Shown here: positions 1 to 9,560 of the stretch, piece after piece | Numbering within the stretch: position 1 is the stretch's first letter | Layout of the letters: the number at the start of each line of letters is the position of its first letter | Assembly: GCF_000005505.3 (NCBI RefSeq) | Contig: NC_016132.3 | Location: 28,076,501 to 28,140,500, forward strand | Length of the DNA stretch: 64,000 bases | Source of the DNA: Brachypodium distachyon | Lineage: Eukaryota; Streptophyta; Magnoliopsida; Poales; Poaceae | Reading direction: 5' to 3' | Notes under the pieces: generated by a model | Databases searched by the model: none | What the model was told of the DNA's origin: nothing | What the model saw: the letters and a program-made list of their open reading frames with translations, nothing else | Translations under genes and position numbers: made by a program

Positions 1-1050
1 AGATGTACACCGTGATAGATGGCAGCGTCTACCGCAGGCGTGCGAATGGTGTAAAACTCTTCTGAGTGCCGCAGGAGGAAGGGTGTGCACTGTTGGAGGA
101 CATACATCGAGGCACATGTTCACACCATGTGGCCTCCCGGGCTTTAGCCGGCAAGGCTTTCCGGCATGGTTTTTACTGGCCCACTACCCTGGCCGACGCA
201 GAGCGGCTGGTGAGGACGTGCGAAGCGTGCCAGTTCCACTCGAAGAAGAGCAACCAACCAGCCCAGGCCCTGCATGCCATCCCGTCCTCATGGCCGTTCG
301 TGGTCTACGGACTAGACATCGTCGGCAAGCTACCAAGGGCGGTTGGCGGTTACGAATACTTGTTTGTGGCCATCGACAAGTTCTCCAAATGGGTGGAGCT
401 AGAACCAGTGCGCAAGGTGACCGCCCAGGCGGCCATCAAGTTCCTTAAGGGCATTGTGTGCCGGTTCGGGGTTCCCAACAGCATCATCACCGATAACGGC
501 ACGCAATTCACGAGCGCAGTGTTTCGCGCCTACTGCGAAGACATGGGCACTAAGTTGCGCTTCGCGTCCGTCGCTCACCCGAGGAGCAACGGACAGGCGG
601 AGCGAGCCAATGCAGAGGTTCTACGGGGGCTCAAGACGAGAACCTTTGACAAGCTCACAGGGCACGGGAAGCACTGGATCGAAGAACTCCAGCCCGTGCT
701 GTGGTCCGTCCGGACCACACCTAGTCGGGCAACGGGCGAAACTCCTTTCGCCCTTGTCTACGGGGCAGAAGCGGTGCTGCCCCTCAGGCTCAAGTACGGA
801 TCTCCCCGAGTATGCGCGTACGGCGACTTCATCGAAGAGCCCGACCGGGCCCTTCTGGGTAGTGCAGGTGGCCAGGCCGGGGGCTGTCCGCCTGGAAACC
901 GAAGACGGCTTGCCGGTGCCCAATAGCTGGAATATTGAACACTTGTGCAAGTTCTACAGTGAAGCGGCGGAGCCCGACCCTCAGGTGATGCCTCCGATGC
1001 ATACCTCTCGAACTAGTGTAACCGGGCAGCCCCCGTGTGTAAACCGCTAG
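1..1050 (+). pseudogene. Tat-lineage Gypsy integrase, 3' part (element B)
   Basis: The reading frame contains a zinc-binding HHCC region (His and His-His near the start, CEAC at the end), then the integrase core with Asp in GLDIVGKL, Asp in TDNGTQF and Glu in GQAERAN, the D,D35,E triad that joins retroelement cDNA to chromosomal DNA. It is a close relative of the element A integrase on the other strand (7856-9325). B is broken: a TGA at about 62-64 replaces the Cys codon seen in A, and the C-terminal part has lost two blocks (after AYGD and after FIEE), which shifts the frame, so the last residues (WNIEHLCKFY) are read in another frame to about 950. The upstream part of the element lies outside the window. 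Seen: motifs, stop and deletions. Known: these motifs define Ty3/Gypsy integrase. Confidence 0.9.
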
Positions 1051-1232
1051 TTAACTGTGAATAAAGATTGGTGTTTCACCCCTGAGCTTTGTTCTTGCCT
1101 TGTTCATTCGCTTGTTTTCCCCCTCTTGCCTCCTGCTTTAAATGCATAAAGGTGTCTTTCCCTACGTGGTTGTGAGCAAGGGGCTGCCGTGGCCCCGAAA
1201 CGGAAACCCGTTGCCGGATCATTCCGGCACTG

Positions 1233-1350
1233 GACATACTGTTGGCGGGCTTCCCGCGACGTGCATCACTGGTCGTGCCGTTGGCGGGCTCCCCGCAACG
1301 TGCACCACTAGGCGTGCGGTTGCTCGGCCTCCCGCCGCCTGCACCGCGCA
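1233..1350 (+). repeat. 39-bp tandem repeats in B spacer
   Basis: Two clear units and one diverged unit contain the core GTTGGCGGGCTnCCCGC followed by ACGTGCA. The same array at 7434-7588 in element A has one more clear unit. Confidence 0.75.
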
Positions 1351-1766
1351 GTCGCTGCGCCCGGGAAGGAAACGCTCACATCCAAGTTTGGCATCGACCC
1401 CTTTGTGCCGGGGGCTGGGAAGCAGGAGAGATGAGATTTATCTGATTTACCTGTGTTACTTGTTTTCATAAGTTTCGAAATTTTTTCAGCACCTCGGATC
1501 TGGTAAGAGTCTAACCTGTAGGAAAGGGAGGAATCTTGTACACTGTGGTGCCCGTGAGCGGCCCACGGGTCGCACCATACACCGGTGCCTTGTGGTGCGG
1601 GAGGACCGCAACACAAGGGGTTCACCGCACTCCGAGACTTCTGAGTTGGCGGCTGGACGCCACGTGTGCCGTGGTTACCCGGTAAGCATGGCGGCGGAAA
1701 CTGCGCCGTGTTCGGGGAAAAGGCGCCATGGTGCCGCGCGGATCCGTCGCGCGCGGTGGCAAGCCC

Positions 1767-1802
1767 CCACCCCCCCCCCCCCCCCCCCCGCGTCTATAAA
1801 AG
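1767..1802 (+). promoter_or_regulatory. Poly-C tract followed by TATA box (element B)
   Basis: A run of more than 20 C residues with one A interruption is followed directly by TCTATAAAAGG. The same arrangement is present on the minus strand of element A (about 6989-7020). It resembles a core promoter in the sense direction of the element but outside the LTR. Function is inferred only. Confidence 0.45.
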
Positions 1803-3305
1803 GCGTGCCCCAACCATGGAATTGCTCAGAGCGAAGCCAGGTTCAGGGCCGTGAAAGCGGGTCGTGCGACGTAGGCGCGGAGGGGGAGCTTTCTGCCGGC
1901 GCCTAGCGCCAGCGGATGCGCCGCCATCGCGCCCCTGCCGCACCACCCCATCGAGCCCACCCCGAGGGGCGCCGCAGAGGCACGGGGGTAGTGCGTGCAA
2001 TCGGCGTCCCGCGCCGACAGGTGCACTGCCGTTGTGCCCCTGCTGCGCTTCCTCAAAGGGGCGGTTCCGGGGCAAGGGTCGCCGCAGAGGCACTGAGGCG
2101 GTGCGTCCCGTCCGCGCCCGGCGCCGACGGGGTGCATTGCCACGGTGCCCTTGTCGCCCCCCTCCATAGGACACCTCCGCAAGGAGCAGGGTCGACCGCG
2201 GAGACTCTCTGGTAGTGCGTGCCATCCGTGCCTTTTGCCGGCGGATGCACTACCACAGAGACCCGGCCGCATTCCCTTTGAGAGAGTCTTTTTCGGGCGC
2301 GGGTCGTTGCGAGGACGCTGTGATGGCGCCAGTGCCGGTGCTCGTGGCTCGTTCCAGCCCATCACCGCGTCCCTGCCGCGGCCCTCGAGCAGTTTAGCTC
2401 CCGGGTAACAAGGGTCGTCGCATCCCTTGGGGCGAGTCCCCTAGAGAAAACTCAGGCCTCCCCAGTTGCGGGGGCTGTCGCTGGAAGGCTATAACTTCCT
2501 CGTCACCCGTACCCGCCGTTCGGGGTGTGGCGAAGTCGGCGCCGAGGACGTTATAGCCGTCTCGCGGCAGCTCCCGGAGCGGAGCCCTCCTAAGCCAGGG
2601 TTCGTCCCTGAAGGCCAAGGCCCGTCCCTGAGGGCGAGGGTTGCCGCGTGAGCGTGGTGGTAGCATCGTCGCCGGCGGTTGCCGCATCCCTCCGAGATCG
2701 TTTCCCCTGAACAGGTACCCCGGATGGTTTCCTAACGAGGTGGCGCCCCGTCTGCACTCTACCGCAGAGCATCGCGGAACGTTGGACCAAACGGAAAGCT
2801 AAGTATCTGAACATGAACGCTGAATTCGCTAAGAGCTGAACGAAACTAAGCACTGCCCCGCTGGGTGCGGCCCCGGATCCCGCGCGTAGCCGGAGTGTTA
2901 CAAGGGACGCTTGCGGGGGGAGTGCGCTCCCCCCCGTGTGGCTTCCGGGTCCGCCCCGGGAGGACACGGCTCAAGTTGGTTACCCCGCAAGCGGAGTGGC
3001 TCCCCGCTACCGCTTGGCCCCAGGTCGGCACCGCGGGTCCGTTCCGGGTCCCTGGTCTGGTCAAGGGTGAGGCGTGCGCGAGTCCCCCCGCAACACAAGG
3101 CAAGACCCGCACAGGCTATGGGAACCACCCCGCGAGGCGGCCTCGGAAATAAAGGACAAAAATTGAGCAAACTAACGAGCTTGATTGACTAGGTGTCGAG
3201 TGGTTACATGGACTAACCAAAAGGTCATTGTCCAAACGGCGCTAAGCGCCATAATTGCAGGTAAAGCAAACAAGAAAGAGGTACGGGGGAAGCAATGAGT
3301 ATAGC

Positions 3306-4515
3306 CAGGGGCCGCGCTTGTGCCTGCACCCGTGGAGAAGCATGAGGGTCGGCGATGGTTGGTGTTATCGAAAATGAATAGGGGCGATCAGGGCGGTTAC
3401 CTTGTGCGGCCGTCGGGCTTGCCGATGCAGCCTCCGCTCCCTCGCCTGCGCCAGCAGGAGCGTCCAAGGGTCTTGCCGCGGGCGAGCTGCTGCTCGCTGC
3501 AGAAAGAGAAGGCATGTTTGTGAATTTGGCTAGCAGGAATTGCAGTTGCAGGGAATCGACGAAGACATACCTGGTGCCGGCCCTGTCTCTGCTTGGGCTG
3601 GGTCGCCAAGGGGCGCGCCCGTGGCGAGCCCCCGAGGCAACGGGGTCGGTGGCGCCGCCAGTGTCCGCGCGCGTCCTCTTGCTTGGCGAGCCGGTCAGGC
3701 AATCACTCCTCGCCCTCTTGCTGGCGCCCGCCGGCGAGGAGAACTTCGGAGGGTTGCGCCAGAGCGCGAAGCCCCGGAAGACCCCCCGGGCGGGCGGCGC
3801 CGTGGGCGCCCGCGGTGTCGTCGTGACCCGGAGAGCACCCCGGAGCCGGTTCCCGCCGCGGAGCCGGCGGCCGCCGGCAGGATAGGGGCCGCCGCCGAGG
3901 CACTCGCGGCCCCTGTTGCCGCGGATGCCGTCGTGGTACCAGCAGGTGCCCCAGGAGCGGCGGCCGCCGCCAGGGTGGGGGCCGCTGCCGGGGCAGACGT
4001 CGCTGTTGAGGAAGTGGCTGCGGCCGCCGCGAACGCCATCGACCTTCTCAGGATCAGGGGCACGCTGTCGCTGCTTTCCTCGTCGTCGTCCTCCACGCCT
4101 GCGACTTTCGGGGACGCAGCCACTTGGCCCGCCTCGTCGTCCAGCGACCGGAGGGAGGGCCAGCTGGGCTCGGACCCGCCTTCGCTCTCCTCGAGCACCT
4201 GCTTCCCGCGGGGTGCTTGCGGGGGAGCGTGCGGGACGCGGGTGGGGGGTGTCGTCCATCAGCCCCCTTTTGTTGCAGGGCGGGAAGGCGCCGACGATGT
4301 CGCTGAGTGCCTTGACGCCGGCATGGAGAGCGGAGACCCCGGCGGGAACTTATCGACTGAAAGACCTCGCCGGAGATCCCCTTCACCCACGTCTTCAGGG
4401 ACTCCAAGTCCATGCCGTCCGCCTGTAGGTGTGTTCTGTCCCCGGAGCCCGTGTACATCCACGCGGGCCGGGAACGCATCTGCAGCGGGGCTATGCGCCG
4501 ATGGACGAAGGTGCG
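3306..4515 (-). pseudogene. Antisense ORF (aORF), middle part, element B
   Basis: Read on the minus strand from the centre of the palindrome, this contains VHRRIAPLQMRSRPAWMYTG, then a LILRRS block followed by Ala/Pro-rich sequence, then SKRTR. The same blocks occur in the same order in the element C copy (20835-19942). Two short intron-like segments are visible: 3570-3497 (GTATGT to TGCAG, 74 bp) and 3400-3324 (GTAACC to TGCAG, 77 bp). The N-terminal domain (PF04195-type in C) and the whole coiled-coil C-terminal exon are missing. The latter was lost in a deletion joining the second acceptor to the 3' flank near 3315. The gene runs opposite to B pol, as in other Tat elements. Its function is unknown, and frameshifts make it a pseudogene. 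Confidence 0.7.
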
Positions 4516-5442
4516 CGCCACGCCGAAGAGGAGGCGCGGCTGGCCCGGCAAGCCCTGGAGGCTGCTCGGGAGCCGGGAGTCGCGGAGACCGAGCTCCGTC
4601 GGCACCTGGAGGTCCAACGCACGGAGCTCCAAGGTAGGCTCGACGCAATGGCGGCAACCCTAGAAGCTTCCCGGAAGGAACATGCCGAGGTGCTCGCGAC
4701 GGCCCAAGCGCGGCTGGACGAGAAGAGCGAGCTGATCGCCAACTACCGCGGCGAAATCGAAGGCCTCCGCGTCCTGCTGGAGGTGCAGGTCAAGGCCGCC
4801 AAGGGCGCGGCGAGAGTGGCGACTCAGCACGAGGCCGAGCTCAACTCGGTCAAAGGCAAAGCGGCCGGGCTTGAGGACGAGTTGGCCGCCGTCCGGGAAG
4901 AGCTCGCCAAGGCCGGCGAGGCCAACGCGGCCCAGGCCTTAGAGCTTGCGAAGCTGGAGGGCCGCGTCAGCAAGGCCAAGAAGGCCGCACAAGACGCTCG
5001 ACTCCATCACAGCACGCTGATCGGGCAGCGGCAGCTCGAGACGGAGAAGCTGGCGAGGATCGCCGGGTCGCTGCGCGACCTGCTGCCAAAGTTCGAGCTG
5101 CAGGCGGCGGAGGCGGACGGCACGGACGTCACGACGCTGATCCCCTTCTTCTCCGACTTGTTGGGAAAGCTCGGGGTGCTCGACGTCTGGATCGCCAAGT
5201 ACGGCGCCAACGAAGTCGCCAACTGCGCCCGGGAGGTTACCGGGACAATCCTTGCGCGGATTCATCCCCGGGACCCGGAATTTCCCTTCGAGTCCCTGCT
5301 GGACGCTTGGTCCGATAGCGAGGACGAGCCCACGCACACCCAGGCAGTGCGCGAGTTCGTCGACGAGGTCGTCGAGCGGATGCAGATGAAGCCGGTGCCT
5401 GAACCCCCCGTCGACCCCCCGGCCGAAGACGGCGACAGCTAG
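4510..5442 (+). pseudogene. Antisense ORF (aORF), coiled-coil C-terminal part, element A
   Basis: An open frame runs from the palindrome centre to a TAG at 5442. It encodes a long Ala/Glu/Lys-rich heptad-like coiled coil (EEEARLARQALEAAREPGV, then VLATAQARLDEKSEL) for roughly 200 residues, then a compact C-terminal region (LRDLLPKFEL, LLDAWSDSEDEPTH). The element C copy shares the EVLATAQAxLDEKSEL block. It is antisense to the A gag-pol genes. The N-terminal half is gone: at about 4515 the sequence switches to the opposite-strand aORF of B. ATGs at 4429 and 4501 are therefore not natural starts. A structural or DNA-associated role is possible, but the function is unknown. Confidence 0.75.
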
Positions 5443-6988
5443 CTGCCGCAGCCCCCGGCTATACTCGTTGCTTCCCCTGTACCTCTTTCTTGTTTGCTTT
5501 ACCTGCAAGTATGGCGCTTACGCCGTTTGGACAATGACCTTTTGATTAGTCCATGTAACCACTCGACACCTAGTCAATCAAGCTTGTTAGTTTGCTCAAT
5601 TTTTATCCTTTATTCCCGAGGCCGCCTCGCGGGGTGGTTCCCATAGCCTGTGCGTGTCTTGCCTTGTGTTGCGGGGGGACTCGCGCACGCCTCACCCTTG
5701 ACCAGACCAGGGACCCGGGACGGACCCGCAGTGCCGACCTGGGGCCAAGCGGTAGCGGGGAGTCACTCCGCTTGCGGGGTAACCACCCCAAGCCGTGTCC
5801 TCCCGGGGCGGACCCGGGAGCCACACGGGGAGCGCATTCCCCCCGCAAGCGTCCCTTCTAACACTCCAGCTACGCGCGGGATCCGGGGCCGCACCCAGCA
5901 GGGCAGTGCTCAGTTTCGTTCAGCTCTTAGCGAATTCAGCGTTCATGTTCAGATATTTAGCTTTTCCGTTTGGTCCAACGTTCCGCGATGCTCTGCGGTA
6001 GAGTGCAGACGGGGCGCCACCTCGGTAGGAAACCATCCGGGGTACCTGTTCAAGGGAAACGATCTCGGAGGGATGCGGCAGGAACGCGGGGGCAGGATCG
6101 CCGCCGGCGGCAACCACCGACGACGGTGCTACCACCACGCTCACGCGGCAACCCTCGCCCTCAGGGGCGGACCCTGGCCTTCAAGGACGAACACTGGCTT
6201 AGGAGGACTCCGCTCTAGGAGTAGCCGCGAGACGGCTATAACGTCCTCGGTGCCGGCTTCGCCACACCCCGAACGGCGGGTACGGGTGACGAGGAAGTTA
6301 TAGCCTTCCAGCGACAGCCCCCGCAACTGGGGAGACCTGGGTTTTCTCTAGGGGACTCGTCCCAAGGGATGCGACGACCCTTGTTACCCGGGAGCTAAAC
6401 TGCTCGAGGGCCGCGGCAAGGACGCGGTGATGGGCCGGAACGAGCAATGAGCGCCGGCACCGACGCCATCACAGCGTCCTCGCAACGACCCACGCCCGAA
6501 AAAGGCTCTCTCAAAGGGAATGCGGCCGGGTCTCTGTGATAGTGCACCCGCCGGCACAAGGCACGGATGGACGCACTACCATAGAGTCTCCGCGGTCGAC
6601 CTTGCTCCGTGCGGAGGTGTCCTACGGAGGGGGGCGACAAGGGCACTGTGGCAATCCACCCCGTCGGCACCGGACACTGACGGGACGCACCGCCCCAGTG
6701 CCTCTACGGTGACCCTCGTCCCGGAACCGCCCCTTTGAGGAAGCGCAGCAGAGGCACAACGGCGTGTGCACCTGTCGGCGCGGGACGCCGATGGCACGCA
6801 CTACCACCGTGCCTCTGCGGCGCCCCTCGGGGTGGGCTCGATGAGGTGATGCGGCAGGGGCGTGAGGGCGGCGCATCCGCCGGCGCTAGGCGCCGGCGGG
6901 AAGCTCCACCTCCGCGCCTCCGTCGCACCACCTGCTTTCACGGCCCCGAACCCGGCTTCGCTCTGAGCAATTCCATGGTTGGGGCGCG

Positions 6989-7021
6989 CCTTTTATAGAC
7001 ACGGGGGGGAGGGGGGGGGGG
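6989..7021 (-). promoter_or_regulatory. TATA box with poly-C tract (element A)
   Basis: On the minus strand a C-rich run is followed by GTCTATAAAAGG, the mirror copy of 1767-1802. Conservation in both copies shows it belongs to the element, but promoter activity is only inferred. Confidence 0.45.
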
Positions 7022-7433
7022 GCTTGCCACCGCGCGCGACGGATCCGCGCGGCGCCCTGGCGCCTTTTCCCCAAAAGCGGCGCAATTTCCGTCGCCATGC
7101 TTACCGGGTAACCACGGCACCCGTGGCCAGCCGCCAACCCAGAAGCCTTGGAGTGCGGTGAACCCCTTGTGTTGCGGTCCTCCCGCACCACAAGGCACCG
7201 GTGTATGGTGCGACCCGTGGGCCGCTCACGGGCACCACAGTGTACAAGATTCCTCCCTTTCCTGCAGGTTAGACTCTTACCAGATCCGAGGTGCTGAAAA
7301 AATTTTGAAACTTACGAAAACAACACAGGTAAATCAGATAAATCTCATCTCTCCTGCTTCCCAGCCCCCGGCACAAAGGCGTCGATGCCAAACTTGGATG
7401 TGAGCGTTTCCTTCCCGGGCGCAGCGACTGCGC

Positions 7434-7588
7434 GGTGCAGGTGGCGGGAGGCCGAGCAACCGCACGCCTAGTGGTGCACGTTGCGGGAAGACCGCCAACG
7501 GCACGACCAGTGATGCATGTTGCGGGAAGCCCGCCAACAGCATGTCCAATGATGCACGTTGCGGGAAGCCCGCCAACGGCATGGTCAG
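7434..7588 (-). repeat. 39-bp tandem repeats in A spacer
   Basis: Three clear 39-bp units start at 7472, 7511 and 7550, after a more diverged unit at 7434-7471. The core is CGTTGCGGGAAGCCCGCCAA. B has one clear unit fewer. Confidence 0.8.
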
Positions 7589-7855
7589 TGCAGGAACGAT
7601 CCAGCAACGGGTTTTCGTTTCGGGGCCACGGCAGCCCCTTGCTCACAACCAAGTAGGGAAAGACACCTTTGTGCATTTAAAGCAGGAGGCAAGAGGGGGA
7701 AAACACGCGAATGAACAAGGCAAGAACAAAGCTCAGGGGTGAAACACTTATCTTTATTCACAGTTAACTAGTGGTTTACACACGGGGGCTGCCCGGTTAC
7801 ACTAGTTCGAGAGGTATGCATCGGAGGCATCACCTGAGGGTCGGGCTCCGCCGCT

Positions 7856-9325
7856 TCACGGGTAGAACTTGCGCAAGTGTTCAATATTCCAGTTATTGGG
7901 CACCAGCAAGCCGTCTTCAGTTTCCAAGCGGACAGCCCCCGGCCTGGTCACCTGCACTACTTGGAAGGGGCCCTCCCATTTCGGAGTCAACTTGTTCCCG
8001 GCCTTCGTTCCTTGTATCCGACGTAGGACAAGGTCTCCGTTATCGAGCCCCCGGGGACGGACTCGTCTGTCGTGATAACGACGGAGTCCCTGCTGGTAGC
8101 GCGTGGCTCGCACAGCAGCCCGGCACCGAAGCTCTTCGATGAAGTTTAGATCGTCAACCCTTTGCTCGTGTTGGCTAGTGTCGCCGTACGCGCGTACTCG
8201 GGGAGATCCGTACTTGAGCTCGAGGGGTAGCACCGCTTCTGCCCCGTAGACAAGGGCGAAAGGAGTTTCGTCCATTGCCCGACTAGGTGTGGTCCGGATG
8301 GACCACAGCACGGGCTGGAGTTCTTCGATCCAGTGCTTCCCGTGGCCTTTGAGCTTGAAAAAGGTTCTCGTCTTGAGCCCCCGCAGAACCTCTGCGTTGG
8401 CTCGCTCCGCCTGTCCGTGGCTCCTCGGGTGAGCGATGGATGCGAAGCGCAGCTTAGTGCCCATGCCTTCGCTGTAGGGTTGAAACGCCGTGCTCGTGAA
8501 TTGCGTGCCGTTGTCGGTGACGATGCTGTTAGGAACACCAAACCGGCACCCAATTCCCTTAAGGAACTTGATGGCCGCCTGGGCGGTCACCTTGCGCACT
8601 GGTTCCACCTCCACCCATTTGGAGAACTTGTCGACGGCCACAAACAAGTATTCATAACCGCCAACCGCCCTTGGTAGCTTGCCGACGATGTCCAGTTCCC
8701 AGACCGCGAACGGCCATGAGGACGGGATGACATGCAGGGCCTGGGCTGGTTGGTTGCTCTTCTTTGAGTGGAACTGGCACGCTTCGCACGTCCTCACCAG
8801 TCGCTCTGCGTCAGCCAGGGCCGTGGGCCAGTAGAAGCCATGCCAGAAAACTTTGCCGGCCAAAGCCCGGAAGGCCACATGGTGCGAACATGTGCCTCGA
8901 TGTATGTCTTCCAACAGCGCGCACCCTTCTTCCTTCGACACGCAGAGGAGTTTGACACCATTCGCACGCCTGCGGTAGACGCTGCCGTCTATCACAGTGT
9001 ACATCTTGGCTTGCCGTGCTACGCGCTCCGCGGCGACGTCATCCTCCGGGAGAGCCTCTCCTTTCAAATAGCGGGCGATCTCTTCCGCCCAGGGAGGAAT
9101 TTCTCTGCTAACGCATGCCGCCATATCAGCGACATGGACCCCTGCCGCTGCAGGGGTTCCCTCGGTTGCCGGAGGGGCGTCCCCGGCAGCCGGCTGGGGG
9201 GTGACTGAAGGGGCCAGTTGCTTCTGACAGAACACCCCCGCCGGAGGCTTCCGGCGCTCTGCTGCCATCTTGGCCAGCTCGTCAGCAGCGAAGTTGTCCC
9301 TTCGCTTGACGTGCTCGAAGCGCAA
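7856..9325 (-). CDS. Tat-lineage Gypsy integrase (element A)
   Basis: This is a 489-residue open frame. Its first 25 residues (RFEHVKRRDNFAADELAK) are the end of the second RNase H, so the ATG is not a true start. The integrase proper has His142, His148/149, Cys180 and Cys183 (zinc finger), then Asp212, Asp271 and Glu307, the catalytic triad with D,D35,E spacing. KLTPKWEGPFQV near the C-terminus is a GPY/F-type segment, and WNIEHLRKFYP ends the protein. There is no chromodomain, as expected for Tat and unlike element D or F. This is the best preserved part of A; the polyprotein upstream is broken, so activity is unlikely. Confidence 0.9.
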   Translation of the reverse strand: MRFEHVKRRDNFAADELAKMAAERRKPPAGVFCQKQLAPSVTPQPAAGDAPPATEGTPAAAGVHVADMAACVSREIPPWAEEIARYLKGEALPEDDVAAERVARQAKMYTVIDGSVYRRRANGVKLLCVSKEEGCALLEDIHRGTCSHHVAFRALAGKVFWHGFYWPTALADAERLVRTCEACQFHSKKSNQPAQALHVIPSSWPFAVWELDIVGKLPRAVGGYEYLFVAVDKFSKWVEVEPVRKVTAQAAIKFLKGIGCRFGVPNSIVTDNGTQFTSTAFQPYSEGMGTKLRFASIAHPRSHGQAERANAEVLRGLKTRTFFKLKGHGKHWIEELQPVLWSIRTTPSRAMDETPFALVYGAEAVLPLELKYGSPRVRAYGDTSQHEQRVDDLNFIEELRCRAAVRATRYQQGLRRYHDRRVRPRGLDNGDLVLRRIQGTKAGNKLTPKWEGPFQVVQVTRPGAVRLETEDGLLVPNNWNIEHLRKFYP

Positions 9326-9560
9326 ACCCTTGAGGGCAATCGTAGTCCTTGTTCACCTGGTTGATCACAAGCTGGGAATCACCGCGAACAACCAGGCGCT
9401 TAATGTCGAGGGCGATCGCTGCCCGCAGCCCGGCAAGCAGGCCTTCATACTCCGCCGTGTTGTTGGTGGAGTTAGCGAAGTCGAGTTGGATGGCGAACCG
9501 CAGCTGGTCCCCTGTGGGTGATTCGATGACGACCCCAGCCCCCGCTCACTGGAGACTGAA
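9262..9560 (-). pseudogene. Second RNase H domain (archaeal-type), element A
   Basis: Reading through the stop at 9546 gives YFDGAF, then NTAEYEGLLAGL, then GDSQLVINQV, then RRDNFAADELAK. These are the signature blocks of the additional RNase H found in Tat-lineage elements on top of the normal one. A TGA interrupts it a few residues after YFDGA, and a frame change joins the block to the integrase frame near 9325. The domain would degrade RNA in RNA/DNA hybrids during reverse transcription. The assignment rests on motif order. Confidence 0.75.

Larger units (their letters stand above)
1051..3305 (+). other. Long non-coding 3' spacer of element B (between pol and antisense ORF)
   Basis: About 2.2 kb of GC-rich sequence follows the integrase and carries no convincing reading frame. 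Its reverse complement reappears at about 5455-7855, in the same place after the element A integrase, so it belongs to the element. Tat-lineage elements are known for long, variable regions between pol and the 3' LTR. Inside are 39-bp tandem repeats, a poly-C tract followed by a TATA box, and a tail that runs straight into the antisense ORF. I considered calling it an LTR, but the A and C LTRs are a different sequence that begins TGTCGCACC. Confidence 0.7.
5443..7855 (-). other. Long non-coding 3' spacer of element A
   Basis: This is the inverted counterpart of 1051-3305, starting with the same tail (near 5455-5600) and ending after the integrase stop. No convincing coding frame is visible. 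It carries the TATA box with poly-G/poly-C tract (6989-7020) and the 39-bp repeat array (7434-7588). Similarity to B is high over nearly the whole length, interrupted by small indels. Confidence 0.7.
1..9010. repeat. Giant inverted repeat formed by elements B and A
   Basis: Arm 1 is 1-3305 and arm 2 is about 5455-9010. They are reverse complements with indels, covering integrase and spacer. The roughly 2.1-kb centre is not homologous between arms because it holds different parts of the aORF. Confidence 0.88.

Noticed and set aside
1794..2365. Overlapping long frames on both strands in the spacer
   Set aside because: High GC removes stops. The frames are Arg/Pro/Ala-rich without family motifs, and indels between A and B change their phase.
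1090..3240. Spacer of B as a 2-kb 3' LTR, because of its TATA box
   Set aside because: The A and C LTRs are a different sequence (TGTCGCACC...CTACGACA), and the spacer continues into the aORF instead of ending in CA with a target site.
3225..4259. 344-codon minus-strand frame as one gene
   Set aside because: It mixes aORF exon pieces, intron-like segments and 3' flank. It is an open GC-rich frame, not the natural product.
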